This document shows, piece by piece, positions 35,918-46,801 of a stretch of 64,000 nt of DNA. The notes beneath the pieces are model-generated. The model was not told the origin of the DNA. It searched no databases and saw only the letters and a program-made list of their open reading frames with translations. The translations under genes were made by a program, and so were the position numbers. The stretch is from Trema orientale (Eukaryota > Streptophyta > Magnoliopsida > Rosales > Cannabaceae). The stretch spans positions 575,840 through 639,839 of the forward strand of contig JXTC01000041.1 in the NCBI GenBank assembly GCA_002914845.1, read 5' to 3'. Every line of letters begins with the position of its first letter. Positions within the stretch are counted from its first letter, which is position 1.

Positions 35918-37255
35918 CTACATTATTAGGCCATTAGCGATGGCGCGATTTTTATCAACACGAGTAGTTTCATACACGGGAAGCTCTTCTCTATACCTAT
36001 CCTTACCAATCACAGCAAGATGGTCAAGCTCGAAAAGATCCGAACTCGAATAGCTAGCAGCATCATCATCATCATCAACATCCTCATTCCCTAAAATGAC
36101 GTCGTTTCCTCTCTTAACAATGTCGTTTTTCATCTGGTTTTGTCGGTAATCTCTCAAAAACTCCTTAGCCACTTCCTCAGCCTTCCTCGCCGGGGACGGC
36201 CCAATTTTCCACGCCGTCGGCACCGACACCGGAACCAGACCAGAGTCCTCTTCTCCGTACACGCACTTGTGCCCACATGGGCGACAATCCTCGTCCACAA
36301 TAACGCTCACAGGGTAGAACCGTACGGATCTCTTGACCCCATTACGGAGCTTTTCCCTCGTCGAAGGCGAACTCTTGCTCAAACACGATCTCGAGTAAGA
36401 TGAAGCCGAGGAACACGTCGTCGTCGTTTCGTGTACGGGCTTCGAACTACTCTTATTGTTAATCCTCTCCGAGCCGAGAGTACCGTCGTCGTTTTTGGCT
36501 TTCCTTGTCGTTCCTGAAGTGAACAGAGAGTTTATGAAGCTCGCGAGCCGGCCACCCGGCGATATGGGCTGCTTCACCTTCTTTAGGTTATTGTAGATCT
36601 TTAAGGCCCTCGACTTGGATTTGATCAGACCCTCGTCTTGGATTTTTGGGGTCTTCTCCTTTTGATCGAAAGAACAATGGTAATCGCCGAACATGACGTA
36701 CTCGCTTTGTTCGTAAAACAGAGCGCTGTGCTGTTTTCTCTCTGTTTTTTCCTGTCGAGGTGTGACTCCGGTTCGAACCGGTTTCGGCCTCGCCGACGAC
36801 GGAAAAGAAACCGCCGATCTGGCTCCATACATGGATTCGGTGTCGGAGGAGGAGAACCCACCGGAGCTTGAATCGGAGGAGCTCGAAGTCGAACTAAAGA
36901 ACAGAACGTCTTGATCGAAATCAGAGTAGTTGTTGTACGGTCTTCTCCTCTGAGTAGCAACCTTCTCGCTAGCCTTCTTCTCCATCCATTTCTCGATCAA
37001 ACAAGCCCGGCGAAAGCTAGCCATTTCTTCCCCCTCTTCCTCTTCTTTTTCCACGGCTCTGTAAATTTTACCGGTTTTGCTCTGTTTCTTCGCCATTTTC
37101 GTTTCCTTGAAGAACCTCAAATCGTCAGAGCTTTTCTCGTGACCCTCGTCGATCGAACGGTAGATTTTGTCGAGTAGACTCGAAGAGAAAGATGGGCTTT
37201 CCTTCTCGTGCTTATATCTTCCTTCTCTCAGTGTTTTCTTCTCCACCCCATACAT
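35918..37255 (-). CDS. BIG GRAIN 1-like protein (single exon, 445 aa)
   Basis: One uninterrupted frame. I start it at the ATG at 37255 (MYGVEKK); the open frame runs 29 codons further upstream, but those codons are largely translated microsatellite, so they are probably leader. Family blocks: PSFSSSLLDKIYRSID near residues 21-36, PISPGGRLASFINSLF at 230-245, KRSVRFYPVSVI in the middle, AEEVAKEFLRDYR, then SSSDLFELDHLAVIG and YREELPVYETT near the C-terminus. Low-complexity acidic and Ser-rich stretches (EKEEEEGEE, SSTSSSSDSSSGG, DDDDD) are normal for the family. Known role: rice BG1 is a plant-specific, auxin-responsive regulator of auxin transport and organ size linked to the plasma membrane; this is inferred here by family. 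No convincing membrane helix is visible. The gene looks intact. Confidence 0.88.
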   Translation of the reverse strand: MYGVEKKTLREGRYKHEKESPSFSSSLLDKIYRSIDEGHEKSSDDLRFFKETKMAKKQSKTGKIYRAVEKEEEEGEEMASFRRACLIEKWMEKKASEKVATQRRRPYNNYSDFDQDVLFFSSTSSSSDSSSGGFSSSDTESMYGARSAVSFPSSARPKPVRTGVTPRQEKTERKQHSALFYEQSEYVMFGDYHCSFDQKEKTPKIQDEGLIKSKSRALKIYNNLKKVKQPISPGGRLASFINSLFTSGTTRKAKNDDGTLGSERINNKSSSKPVHETTTTCSSASSYSRSCLSKSSPSTREKLRNGVKRSVRFYPVSVIVDEDCRPCGHKCVYGEEDSGLVPVSVPTAWKIGPSPARKAEEVAKEFLRDYRQNQMKNDIVKRGNDVILGNEDVDDDDDAASYSSSDLFELDHLAVIGKDRYREELPVYETTRVDKNRAIANGLIM

Positions 37256-37268
37256 TTTCTGCATATGA

Positions 37269-37302
<34 letters not shown>

Positions 37303-37307
37303 ATATA
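37269..37307. repeat. (TA)n(TG)n compound microsatellite in the BIG GRAIN 1-like leader
   Basis: About nine TA units followed by eight TG units, only 14 bp upstream of the chosen start codon. It is the source of the THTHTYIYIYI-like translation upstream of the start. Confidence 0.9.
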
Positions 37308-37515
37308 AGAAGATTATGAACAATTTGAGAGTGACAAAACAAAACCCAATAAGGCTTTCAGTGCTCCAAGTTTGTGTCTCTGTTATTTTGGTCTCCTACC
37401 AGAGATTCAAAAGCTATGCTTATATTTTTCTCTCTCTCAAATTTTTCTGGGTCTTGGGAATGAAAGAAAAAGGGAATGAACAAAACAGAGGAATTTCGAT
37501 GATTGCCTGCTTTAG

Positions 37516-37556
37516 AAAGAGAGAGAGTCTAGAGAGAGAGAGAGAGAGAGAGAGAG
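37516..37556. repeat. (GA)n microsatellite in the BIG GRAIN 1-like leader
   Basis: GA repeats broken once by TCT; on the gene's strand this is a CT-rich tract, common in plant 5' UTRs. Confidence 0.9.
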
Positions 37557-37619
37557 TAATGAGAGCTAATCTGCACGCCTTGATGAGATGAAGCGAAGTG
37601 AAACAGGGGAGAGAGAGAG

Positions 37620-37629
37620 CTTTATAAAG
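37620..37629 (-). promoter_or_regulatory. Probable TATA box of the BIG GRAIN 1-like gene
   Basis: CTTTATAAAG on the minus strand, between a C-rich run and a CT-rich tract, about 365 bp upstream of the start codon. Further upstream, TGACGTGGCA (37691-37700) is a possible bZIP site. Transcription start would fall near 37590. Confidence 0.55.
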
Positions 37630-39581
37630 GGGGGGGTGTCACGCGCGTGCATGTCCATCCTAATTGGAGGCAACGACAGGTTGTCATCCGCTGACGTGGC
37701 ACTACTCTTGCCATTTTTGTTCCCGAATTTGCCCCTCACTTTTTTGAGAAAATGACGCTCTGTCCCTCTAGCTCCCCCTTCTGGATTTGAATTTCATGCC
37801 GTTGATCATGTTTTGATTTTGGTTTGGGTTTTGATTGTGTGCGATGCTCGCCCACGAAAATATCTGCGCGCGACCGTATCGGGTGTGATAATGGCTGGTC
37901 CAAATGTCGGCATGAGATTCGTAATTAGCTCGAGATATGGGCCGTAATTGGGGAAGCAAAAACACAGGATTTTTCACAAATTGTTATTATTTGATAAAAG
38001 AGATTTAACGTTGTTTTTGGGAAGAAAATTAGTTGACCTTCATGAGGGAAGAAATTTGGAGAAGTAATTAAATTTGGAAAAAAAAAATTTCCCTAAAATT
38101 AAATGTGCTCACTTTTAGTTGAATTNTAATTAAAGTTGATTATATTTATAACAATTACTATGATTTTATGAGGTAGTTGCTTATTATCGTACACTTTTTT
38201 GTAAGGTGGATCTTGACCGTTGATTCGACCAAATGTACATTCCAAAGTATAATTTTTAAAAAGATGAATTATAATAACAATTTCAACAAACAAAAATGGA
38301 ATTTTTGTATTATATTAGATTCGGAAGTGTTAAAGAGGGGGAAAATAAGAAAAAAGAAGGCAACATTTTTTTTGCCATGTTTGGCGTTTTTAGGTATAAA
38401 ATTCCTAATGAGCTGGCGAAGCTGTAGTTGAGTAACCAATCAATAATACATGGTAATATGACAAAAATAAAAATAAAAATTAGAGGACTGAAATAGATTG
38501 CAATATATCTTTGCTCATTTTGTTTGTATTTTATTTTCAGAAACGTTTGTTTTTAAAATGCAGTATTGCCATCAATTATCCTTATTTTTGTTGTCTTATC
38601 TTTATATGGATAATTGGCATTCTGGTGTAAGTTTTTGGGGCACAAATATTGATGAACATTCAACATTGCGTGAAACAATGTAGAATATATTTAAATTCGG
38701 TAGGTATGCAAATTAATTTTGAGCGGCACTAAAGCTTTTTAATCTTCAGCTTGGATTAATGTGATCTAATACGGTTAGCACAAAGTTGAAACCGCGTAAT
38801 TTAATACATCTACATGTTGAGTAACTATTAATTATCAACCCGCCAATTTTACAAGATTATATTTGCAAAAATTTGAAAAATAGAAAAATAAAAAATTACA
38901 ACATAGAATTAGAATTTAGAGATGACTAAAGGGTGTCAGAACCAAAAAGACAAAATAAAAAAAAAACTTAATTATACAGGAATTAGTTGGATTAATTCAA
39001 TTAAATGTGGGCACAAAAATTGCAGGATGTAGTACTGGTATCTAGTAAGTGATTTTTGGTCCCGGCCATTTTAATGAGCAAATGTTATTATGAATATTTT
39101 GAAATTCGAAAGTAGACTAGAAGGCTAGAAGCTGAAGGCTGAAGCTCTATTACCAAAAAAAGAAAATGTGGAAATGACAGTTAAAAAGAGAAAAACAAAA
39201 AACAAAAGGATTAAAAAGAAGGCTTTTAATCATGGGAGGGAAGAGAATGAGGTTAACTTTTTTTTTTCTTTTAAACCTAAGGGGTAATTCACTTAGATTA
39301 TAGTTATATATCCAAGGGAGCCTGGAAGTTTTGAGCTTTAATCATGGAGAATTTAACTGGGGAGCCTCTCTGTCTCTCTTATATCCTCCTGTCGTTTACA
39401 AATTTTGACTGCTAATTTGATCATAATTAGCGGTTCTCTAGAGACTAAGAGCCACTTAATTAATTACATTTTCTTTTACGAGCAAAATTTGCCAGAATTA
39501 TATATGATCAATATTCCTTTTTTCCACGCATAGGAAAGAACGCTCTCGGTTTTGACTTTTGAAGTTAAATGCGGATCATAT
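37630..39581. other. Promoter region and intergenic DNA; one N at 38126
   Basis: Upstream of the BIG GRAIN 1-like gene. GC-richer at 37640-37930, then AT-rich. A single ambiguous base at 38126 may mark another assembly gap. No gene seen. Confidence 0.4.
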
Positions 39582-39752
39582 GAATAATGTTATAGGGCAG
39601 CACTACAGTGATGTGTCAATCTGTCACTGGCTAATCATAATTATAATTTAAATGGGGCCCATGTGAGACCCAATTTATTAATTAAATCATCCAGTGACAA
39701 ACAGACATGTCAATGTGGTGCTGGGCACCACTGGTGCCCCGTAGCATTGCTC
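39582..39752. mobile_element. MITE, GAGCAATGCTAC family (best copy) with 9-bp TSD
   Basis: Left end GAATAATGTTATAGGGC and right end (reverse complement GAGCAATGCTACGGGGC) are inverted repeats, and the inversion continues inward (CACTACAGTG.., GTCACTGG). Flanks GGATCATAT (39573-39581) and CGATCATAT (39753-39761) agree at 8 of 9 bases. This fits a Mutator-type non-autonomous element of 171 bp. Confidence 0.75.
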
Positions 39753-40133
39753 CGATCATATGGGAGAAAATTTTACGCATGCATTGAAGGCTGAAAGCTT
39801 TCTTCTGGAAAAGTAAATTATTAATTGTGAAAGGTACGTGAACAGTTGAATATATTTGTAGTACCTGTAAATCAAAAGCTAGCATTACACCAACAAAAAG
39901 GGGGAAAAAAAAAATCTACTGTTTCCAATTTTCTTTTGTTTTAGAAATTGATTCGGTAATTTAGATTTTATGTGATATAATATATTCAATTTTAGGATAC
40001 GAATTGAGTCATCAATATTAAAAAGAGAATTTAAGATCCTTCTAAAGACCTAGAGGAAAAAACAAAGTTATATTCATTATATTTTATGCTGGCTATATGT
40101 ATATACACACACATATACATGTATATACGTAAA

Positions 40134-40727
40134 ATGAGGAGTACTAGTTATAGTCTTTTTTATATCTAATATCTCATTACTTGATATGTGGATTACAATT
40201 ATACTAGTAAAGATCATGATATTAAAATCTTGCATTAAAAACTTTTAAAATAATTAGTAGTTAAAATGTATGCAATATCATCTGATATAATTAGTTTTTG
40301 GTATCCTTATTATTACTTTATTATATATAAGACTTAATTGTACTCTTTTTTCCACTTTTTTTTTTTCCCTTTTCCACTCTAGTGGCTCATATTTGATATG
40401 TGGACTCCATTATGTTTTTTAGGATAATATTTAGTATTCCACCTCATATTCTACATTTTTAATAGCACATGATGTGCTACAATTAATGAATTGTATGTGC
40501 AATCTATTTGTGGTACATTTCAATTCACTAATTGAATGTTGAAAGCTAATTTACCAAATTAGGTGGTATTGGAAAAATGGTTAATGAGGTAAGATTCCTA
40601 GCATTATCCTACCTTTTAATACTAAGAAATATGTAACATATTTTAATGAAGTCCACATATGAAACTGTATATAAGAATATGAATGAGTGAAAAAAGAGTA
40701 CAACTAGGACTACTGATCAGTCCTCAT
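40134..40727. mobile_element. MITE-like element with TGAGGA..CTTTTTT inverted ends
   Basis: The left end reads ATGAGGAGTACTAGTTATAG then TCTTTTTTA. The reverse complement of the right end reads ATGAGGACTGATCAGTAGTC then CTAGTTGTACTCTTTTTT, so they are inverted relatives with small length changes. An internal TGTACTCTTTTTTCCAC lies near 40339. No coding capacity. It ends two bases before the target-site duplication of the copia element. Confidence 0.45.
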
Positions 40728-40734
40728 ATATAAT

Positions 40735-40977
40735 TCTTGAAATTAGGAATAGGATGATGAAACGTATTTTTCATTTCATAACAGGAAATTGGTCTCTTGT
40801 TTTTTTTTTTTTTTTTTACTTAACTGATCAATACAGTATATATAGGACAAGAATTATAAAATTAGCTCCCTAGAAATCTGCATATACAATCTCTATAATC
40901 TGTATACACTTGTAAAATCTTCTATATAAGGTAATACAATTAATCTGGCAAATTGCAAATCGTTGACTATCTCAACA
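40735..40977 (-). repeat. 3' LTR of the copia element (243 bp)
   Basis: On the minus strand it starts TGTTGAGATAGTCAACG and ends TTTCAAGA. It contains a TATA box (CCTATATATACTG) and a long poly-A, the plus-strand poly-T at 40800-40818. Near-identical to 46802-47040. Confidence 0.9.
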
Positions 40978-40986
40978 CTCCCCCTC
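40978..40986 (-). other. Polypurine tract of the copia element
   Basis: GAGGGGGAG on the minus strand, directly upstream of the 3' LTR. Confidence 0.85.
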
Positions 40987-43900
40987 AAGTTGGTGCATAA
41001 ATATCGCTTATGCCGAACTTGTCTACGAATTTCGAGAATATTCGATTTGAGAATGGTTTGGTAAGAATGTCAGCCAATTGATCTTCTGATTGAATCTCTG
41101 GTTCTAAAATCTTCCCTTCTAATTTCTCCTTAATAAAAAATTGGTCAACCTTGACATGCTTTGTTTGATCATGATGAACTGGATTATGAGCCATGTCATG
41201 TGTGGACTTATTATCATAATATAATCGAATTGGTTTATTTGATGAATATCCTAAATCCTGTAAGAGAAATTTAAGCCACAATCCTTCAAAAATCCCAAGT
41301 GCCATTCTTCTAAGTTCTGCTTCTCTACTTGAGCAGGCAATAACATTCTGCTTCTTGCTCCGTCAAGTAACAAGATTACTACCTACAAAGGTAAAATACC
41401 CTGAAGTGGATCGTATATCATTCTTATCTCCGGCGCAGTCCGCATCTGTGTATACATCTATGGTTTGTTCCTCTATTTTTTTAGAGAATAAAATTTCCTT
41501 TTCTGGAGCTGATTTCAGATATCTCAAAATGCGTAAACTGCATTCATATGTCGTTCACCCGGATTATGCATAAATTGATTGACAATACTTAATGCATATG
41601 CAAGATCTGGTCTTGTGTGTGCTAAGTACATTAATCTGCCAACAAGCCTCTGGTATCTCCCTTTGTCAACTGGGACTTGATCTGTTTCAACACGTAATTT
41701 CAGGCCTTCTTCAATTAGTGTATCCGTTGATTGATATACTGACATACCGATTTCTTCAAGCAGATCTAAGGCATATTTCCTTTGGGATAAGAAAATACCT
41801 TCACTGAATCGTGATACTTCTATTCCAATGAAGTACTTTAAGGCACCTAGATCTTTCATATTGAATTCTCTAAACAAGTATTCTTGCAAAACCTTCCTTT
41901 CGTCTGGATCATTCCCTGTTACCACTATGTCATCTACATAAATGATGAGTGTAGTAATTTTTCTATTCTGTTTCTTTAAAAATAGGGTGTGATCTGAATT
42001 GCTCTGTTAGTAACCGAAGGCTATAATAGATTTTGTGAATCTTCCAAACCAAACTCTAGGAGATTGCTTCAGTCCATATAATATTTTTTTCAGCCTGCAT
42101 ACCTTCTGACTTTGTTTCTTTGTTACCATGCACCCTGGTGGGAGATCCATGTAGACTTCTTCAGATAATTCACTATGTAGGAATGCGTTCTTTACATCAA
42201 ATTACTATAAAGGCTAATCAAAATTTACAGCTAAGGATAACAAGACTCGGATTGTGTTTATTTTGGCTACAGGTACAAACGTTTCAGTATAGTCAATTCC
42301 ATAAGTTTGGGTGTATCTTTTTGCCACCAATCTCGTTTAAAATGTTCGATCGTACCATTGGCTTTGTGTTTCACAGTAAAGACCCATCGACACGCAACTG
42401 GTTTTTTTCCTGTGGGAAGGTCTACGAGCTTCCAAGTTTGGTTCTTTTGTAAAGAGGCCATCTCTTCATTCATCGCGATTTTCCATCTTGGATCAGATAA
42501 GGCTTCCTACATACTGTTAGGAATCAATACAATAGATAATTAATTGACAAATGACTGATTTATTTTTGACAAGCGATGTATAGATATATAATTGTTCATA
42601 GGATATCTAACTTTACTAGACAATTGAGGTTCATATGTTGGTTTTGGAATACCTCTGATAAGACATTGTGGGAACTGTCTCCTAGACAACTCAGTCACTG
42701 TATAAGAAACATTCTCAGACAATGATTGGTTTGGTATATCGATTGGGAGAGGCTCAGGCTTGGTCTCGGTCTCAGTCTCAGAAGTTTACTATCTTTCTGA
42801 GTGCTCATTCCTACTAGGATTCATGTTTTGACCAATAGAATCCAACCATCTACGTCTATGCGTGTTGTATTGTTGTGTAGGATATCACCACTCACGTCCA
42901 AAGTTTGACCACTAGAATCCGAATTACCTACATTTTGATTAGATACTTCTACTACATCTTTCTCAAGGTTGTATACAAGAGTCTGAATTTTCTCAAGATA
43001 CTCCCCCTAAAATTCAAACTGAGAGAAATACATAGTACCTTCATGAAAGACAACATCCATAGTGATAAACATGCTTTGTATGAGAGGATGATAGCATCTG
43101 TATCTTTTTTGATGACTAGCATATCCAACAAAGACACATTTTAAGGCCCGAGGCATTAACTTACTGCGTTTATTGTTTGTGAAAATGAACATAGGTAACA
43201 CAACCGAAGATATGAGGGGGTAGGTTTGGGATTGTGGGAGCAATAACAGCTTATGTAAGTGTCTGGAATGGTGTTTTGAAGTTGATCATACGAAATGGAG
43301 CACGTTTGATGAGATATACTGCAGAAAGGAGGGCTTCGCCCCAGTAGCATAAGGGCAGGTGAGCTTCGATTAGGGAAGCACGAACAACCTCCAGTAAGTG
43401 TTGATTCTTGCATTCGACCATACCATTTTGTTGAGGTGTATCTGGACAACTGATTTGATGAATGGAACCATGAGAAATCAAAAACTTTTAAAGTTCAGCA
43501 GTATGGTATTCCCCACTATTATCACTTCATAACACTTGTATTCGGGCATTATAATGTGTATGAATGGTTGTATAAAATTTCTGAAACAGCAATGTAACTT
43601 ATGATTTAAAATTCATCAAATACAACCAAGTCATCCAAGTATAGTCATCTATAAAATTAACAAACCAACGGGACCCCCCCAATGTGGAAACTTTGGATGG
43701 TCTCCAAACATCAGAGTGAATAACCATAAAAGGAACTGGACTTTTATTTAAAACCAAAGGAAATGAAACGCGATGGCTTTTTGCAAGTTCACACATATCA
43801 CATTTTAAAACAGAAATATCCAAATTTGTGAATAAACTAGGCAACAACTTTTTCAAATAACCAAAAGAGGCGTGTCCCAAGCAGCGGTGCCAAAGCCTGA

Positions 43901-44310
43901 TCTCAGTTTTCTTCTTTGATGAATGAGTGCTCACTACTGTCAAGGCTTGTTGTAATCTGCTGGAAGTTTGTAATTTTAAGTCCAATTAATAGAGCTTCAC
44001 TCTCTTAACACCATAACCAATCATTTGTCGAGTCTGAATGTCCTTAAATACAATATATTCAGGCCCAAAAATAACCACACAAGATAATGTATTAGTAATT
44101 TGAGAGACTGACAGAAGGTTAGAGGGAACAACTAACACAGAATCTAAATGTAAAGTATTAGTGAGATGTGATGACCCTTCCCTAACAGCTGGGGTAGTAT
44201 TACCGTTGGCTATGGAGACACACTTTTGGGAGGATGGTTTAAGGGTTGAGACTTATCTAATATCAAATGTCATATGATCAATAGCATCAGAATCAATTAT
44301 CTATGCATTA
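40985..44310 (-). pseudogene. Broken copia pol (protease, integrase, RT, RNase H)
   Basis: Minus-strand blocks in order. The protease core at about 44270-44310 has the catalytic DSG changed to DSD and a stop where the Trp before it should be. GAG-pre-integrase and zinc finger (HRCLGHASFGYLKKL, CDMC, about 43790-43900) come next. The integrase core keeps HSDVWRPSK, FIDDYTW and, after a break, DTPQQNGMVECKNQHLLE (43251-43481). LMPRALKCVFVGYA follows (about 43120-43180). RT starts with WKLVDLPTGKKPVACRWVF (42380-42440), has an intact YVDD at about 41932-41943, then FNMKDLGALKYFIGIEVS. RNase H ends in YYDNKSTHDMAHNP and QLADILTKPF. Several frameshifts and stops separate these blocks. Confidence 0.88.
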
Positions 44311-44489
44311 TTCAAAACAGGTGTAGAAATGTTTAAGACCTTACCTTCTCCATTATTTGTAGGGGTGACCAATGCTGATGATATAGGAGTAGCACTGTCT
44401 TCTTTTATTTGAGCAATTACTGTAGTAGATGGTCGCTTGGAATTCCTATGCCGTGTTGGGTCCCACCAATTTGGATATCCAATAAGCTC

Positions 44490-45905
44490 AAAGCAACGAC
44501 TTTTTGAATAATTTGTTTGATTGCAGTGAGTGCATTTATAATTTGGTTTGTTTGAACTATTTGAATTTTTCAGGTTGGTGGATTTTGGCCGGTCTTGTGC
44601 TATCTGACTGGGTCAATTTCGGGAAATCATAGCGGAAGCTTTAGGTTTTTCAATGTCCTTATTTAAAGCAGTAGATCGTATGGCTTCACGACGAACCAAA
44701 GAATAACACTCTTCCAGACTTGGAAGTAGTTCACGACATAAAATTTCTCGCCGAAGTTGATCAAAAACTCTATCCAATCCAACAAGAAATATGTGTACTT
44801 GAATTCGCCCAATGGACTGCCGGTATGCTGAAATATCATTAGGATCTTTCATGACCATTTTATCACGATGATCTAGTTCTTGAAATATCTCTGTTAACTC
44901 TTCATAATATACAGAGAGAGATTTGTCACCTTGTTTTGCGGAGAAGGTTTTCTGGTGCAGAGAATAGACATGCATCTCATCATTACCATCATAAAAAGCC
45001 TTTGAAAGGGTACTCTAGATTTCATGGGTAGTAGGTATACGGAGATAGTACTTCATAGGAATGGCAATGGGGCGGATCGGGGGCGGTTTTTTAATTACCA
45101 TCCCCATTCCTGAAAGTCAATCACAATACCATACCCGCCCCATTAACCATTCTTTTAGATGCGGGGACGGTGCGGTATTAACCAATGAATAACGGGGAAA
45201 ACCGTGGTTACCCATTACCCATTGATAATATTAAAATATTAAAAAATTAAGATGAAAATACTAAATTCTTTTCATAATCAACAAAATATTAAACACAACA
45301 ATATACTAATAATTTTTAAACTCTAAAATTTAAATATATAAGTACGTATAACTCTCCAAAATCATTATTTTACCAAAGATATAATAATATAAATAGTGTA
45401 AAATTAAATAGATATTTATATGTATAATAATTTTTCTATGTAAATATATATATCGGGGCAGGTACGGTGCAGATTATACTAATACCGTCCCCGTATCATA
45501 CCCGCATATTAACGGTACGGTTATTCCCCGCCCCGGTCATTTTCCCCGCTTGAGCGGTTTTTCCCCTCCCCATTCGGATCGGATAACCACGGATACCCGT
45601 AACCATGGGTTATATTGCCATCCCTAGTACTTCATGATGTTTGGCAACATGGACATCAGAAGCCAACGTTTCACCTTTTGATTTTCTGCATATCATTTTT
45701 TATATCCCTTGTCTAACACAGCAGGCAGATTAGTTTTGCCTATAATGTAGGAGAGTTTCTCTCGTTCAGCAATATGCATCTCTATCAATTGAGACCAGAC
45801 ATCATAATTTATTTCAGTAAGTAAAATACCAGTATTAAAGACGCCCTCAGACTGAACAAAAATTGGAATAGATTTCGTCTCTGGGGATTCAATTTGTTGA
45901 CTCAT
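44490..45905 (-). pseudogene. Broken copia gag, interrupted by a hAT-type MITE
   Basis: Starts with an ATG at 45905 (MSQQIESPETKS), continues through the NYDVWSQLIEMHI block, then is split by the insertion at 45056-45626. After the insertion comes the UBN2-type domain (KSLSVYYEELTEIFQELD, FLVGLDRVFDQLRREIL) at 44613-44975. A zinc knuckle CTHC..SRCFELIGYPNWW lies near 44455-44530, with the usual His replaced by Tyr. No intact product is possible. Confidence 0.85.
45056..45626. mobile_element. hAT-type MITE nested in the copia gag, perfect 8-bp TSD
   Basis: Ends TAGGAATGGCAATGG and, reverse-complemented, TAGGGATGGCAATATAACC. Both arms carry GGGGCGG/CCCCGCC and CCGTCCCCG-type GC-rich blocks around an AT-rich centre. 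It is flanked by GTACTTCA at 45048-45055 and 45627-45634, an exact 8-bp duplication typical of hAT transposition. No transposase. Confidence 0.88.
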
Positions 45906-46274
45906 GTTTCCCTTTTTTTTCTTTTTTTTTTCGCTTTTTAATATGTATCAGTTAAATGCTAAACTGAACTAGAAATTAAAGGACTTGAGCTAGCACACCT
46001 TATATTATGGCCCACTAGAAGTATTTGGTCCACTTTGACTTGGGCCTAGAAGACCCATTTAAATTCTGCAAAGTGCAAATTTGCACTCTTCAAACAGCAC
46101 GACTCAAATTGTGAACAAGCCAACAACGACAAACAAATGAAATCGGTGGCGTGTGAACAATAAGTTCTCGGCTTTGCAGAAACGGCGGACAGAGCAGGAG
46201 CAAGGCGGCAGCAGTGAGTATGGCAAAGGGTTGATTTTGAGGCAGCACGGTGATTTTGAGAATTATTGACAGTG

Positions 46275-46505
46275 ACACGATGATTAATTGCGAAGCAGTG
46301 GGCGTGCGATCTGGGATCGGAAGGGCAGCGATGGAGACACTCGGGCACGATGGCAAAGGCGGAGACACGATGAGCAGAGGTTCGACACGATGGTTAATTG
46401 CGAAGCAGTGGGCGTACGATCTGGGAGTGCAATCTGGGATCGACAAGCAGTGACGGAGACACTCAGGCACGGCGGCAAAGGCGGAGACACGATGAGCAGA
46501 GGTGC
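46275..46505. repeat. Two tandem units in the copia 5' leader (110 and 121 bp)
   Basis: Unit 1 starts ACACGATGATTAATTGCG at 46275 and unit 2 starts ACACGATGGTTAATTGCG at 46385. Both run through GAAGCAGTGGGCGT, GATCTGGGATCG, GGAGACACTC and GGCAAAGGCGGAGACACG. This leader (45906-46790) is GC-richer than its surroundings and lies between the primer-binding site and gag. Confidence 0.8.
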
Positions 46506-46790
46506 GTCGGTGCCGGATTCGGCTGTCAGCATGATGGTTGGCGACACAATGGGTGGTTATGTGAGGATGCGGCCTTCGGTTTTGACAGTATCGAGCGGAG
46601 GTGCAGTAGTGCCGGCTTCAGCTTTGACAGCGACGGCGCACAGTGGCAGCAATCTGCTAGATGTGTTTTGTGGACACACAGGCGACGTATGTGAGTCTGT
46701 ATATGAGACTTGTGTTTTGTGTATTTGTGGGTTTTCTGGATTTAATTTGATTTTTTTTTTTTTTTGGTTTGATTTCGATCAAATGGCTGA

Positions 46791-46801
46791 CTCTGATACC
46801 A
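46791..46801 (-). other. Primer-binding site of the copia element
   Basis: TGGTATCAGAG on the minus strand, complementary to the 3' end region of plant initiator tRNA-Met, directly abutting the 5' LTR. Confidence 0.88.

Noticed and set aside
36140..37177. Frames of 77-111 codons overlapping the BIG GRAIN 1-like gene
   Set aside because: Antisense or frame-shifted shadows of the real single-exon gene; Arg- and Ser-rich as expected from such shadows.
37256..37342. Upstream extension of the BIG GRAIN 1-like frame by 29 codons
   Set aside because: It is mostly translated (TA)n(TG)n repeat, and family members begin near the chosen MYG start.
46090..46470. 126-codon minus-strand frame of Ser/Pro/Cys-rich composition
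   Set aside because: Also a product of the tandem GC-rich leader; no conserved motif and no continuity with gag.
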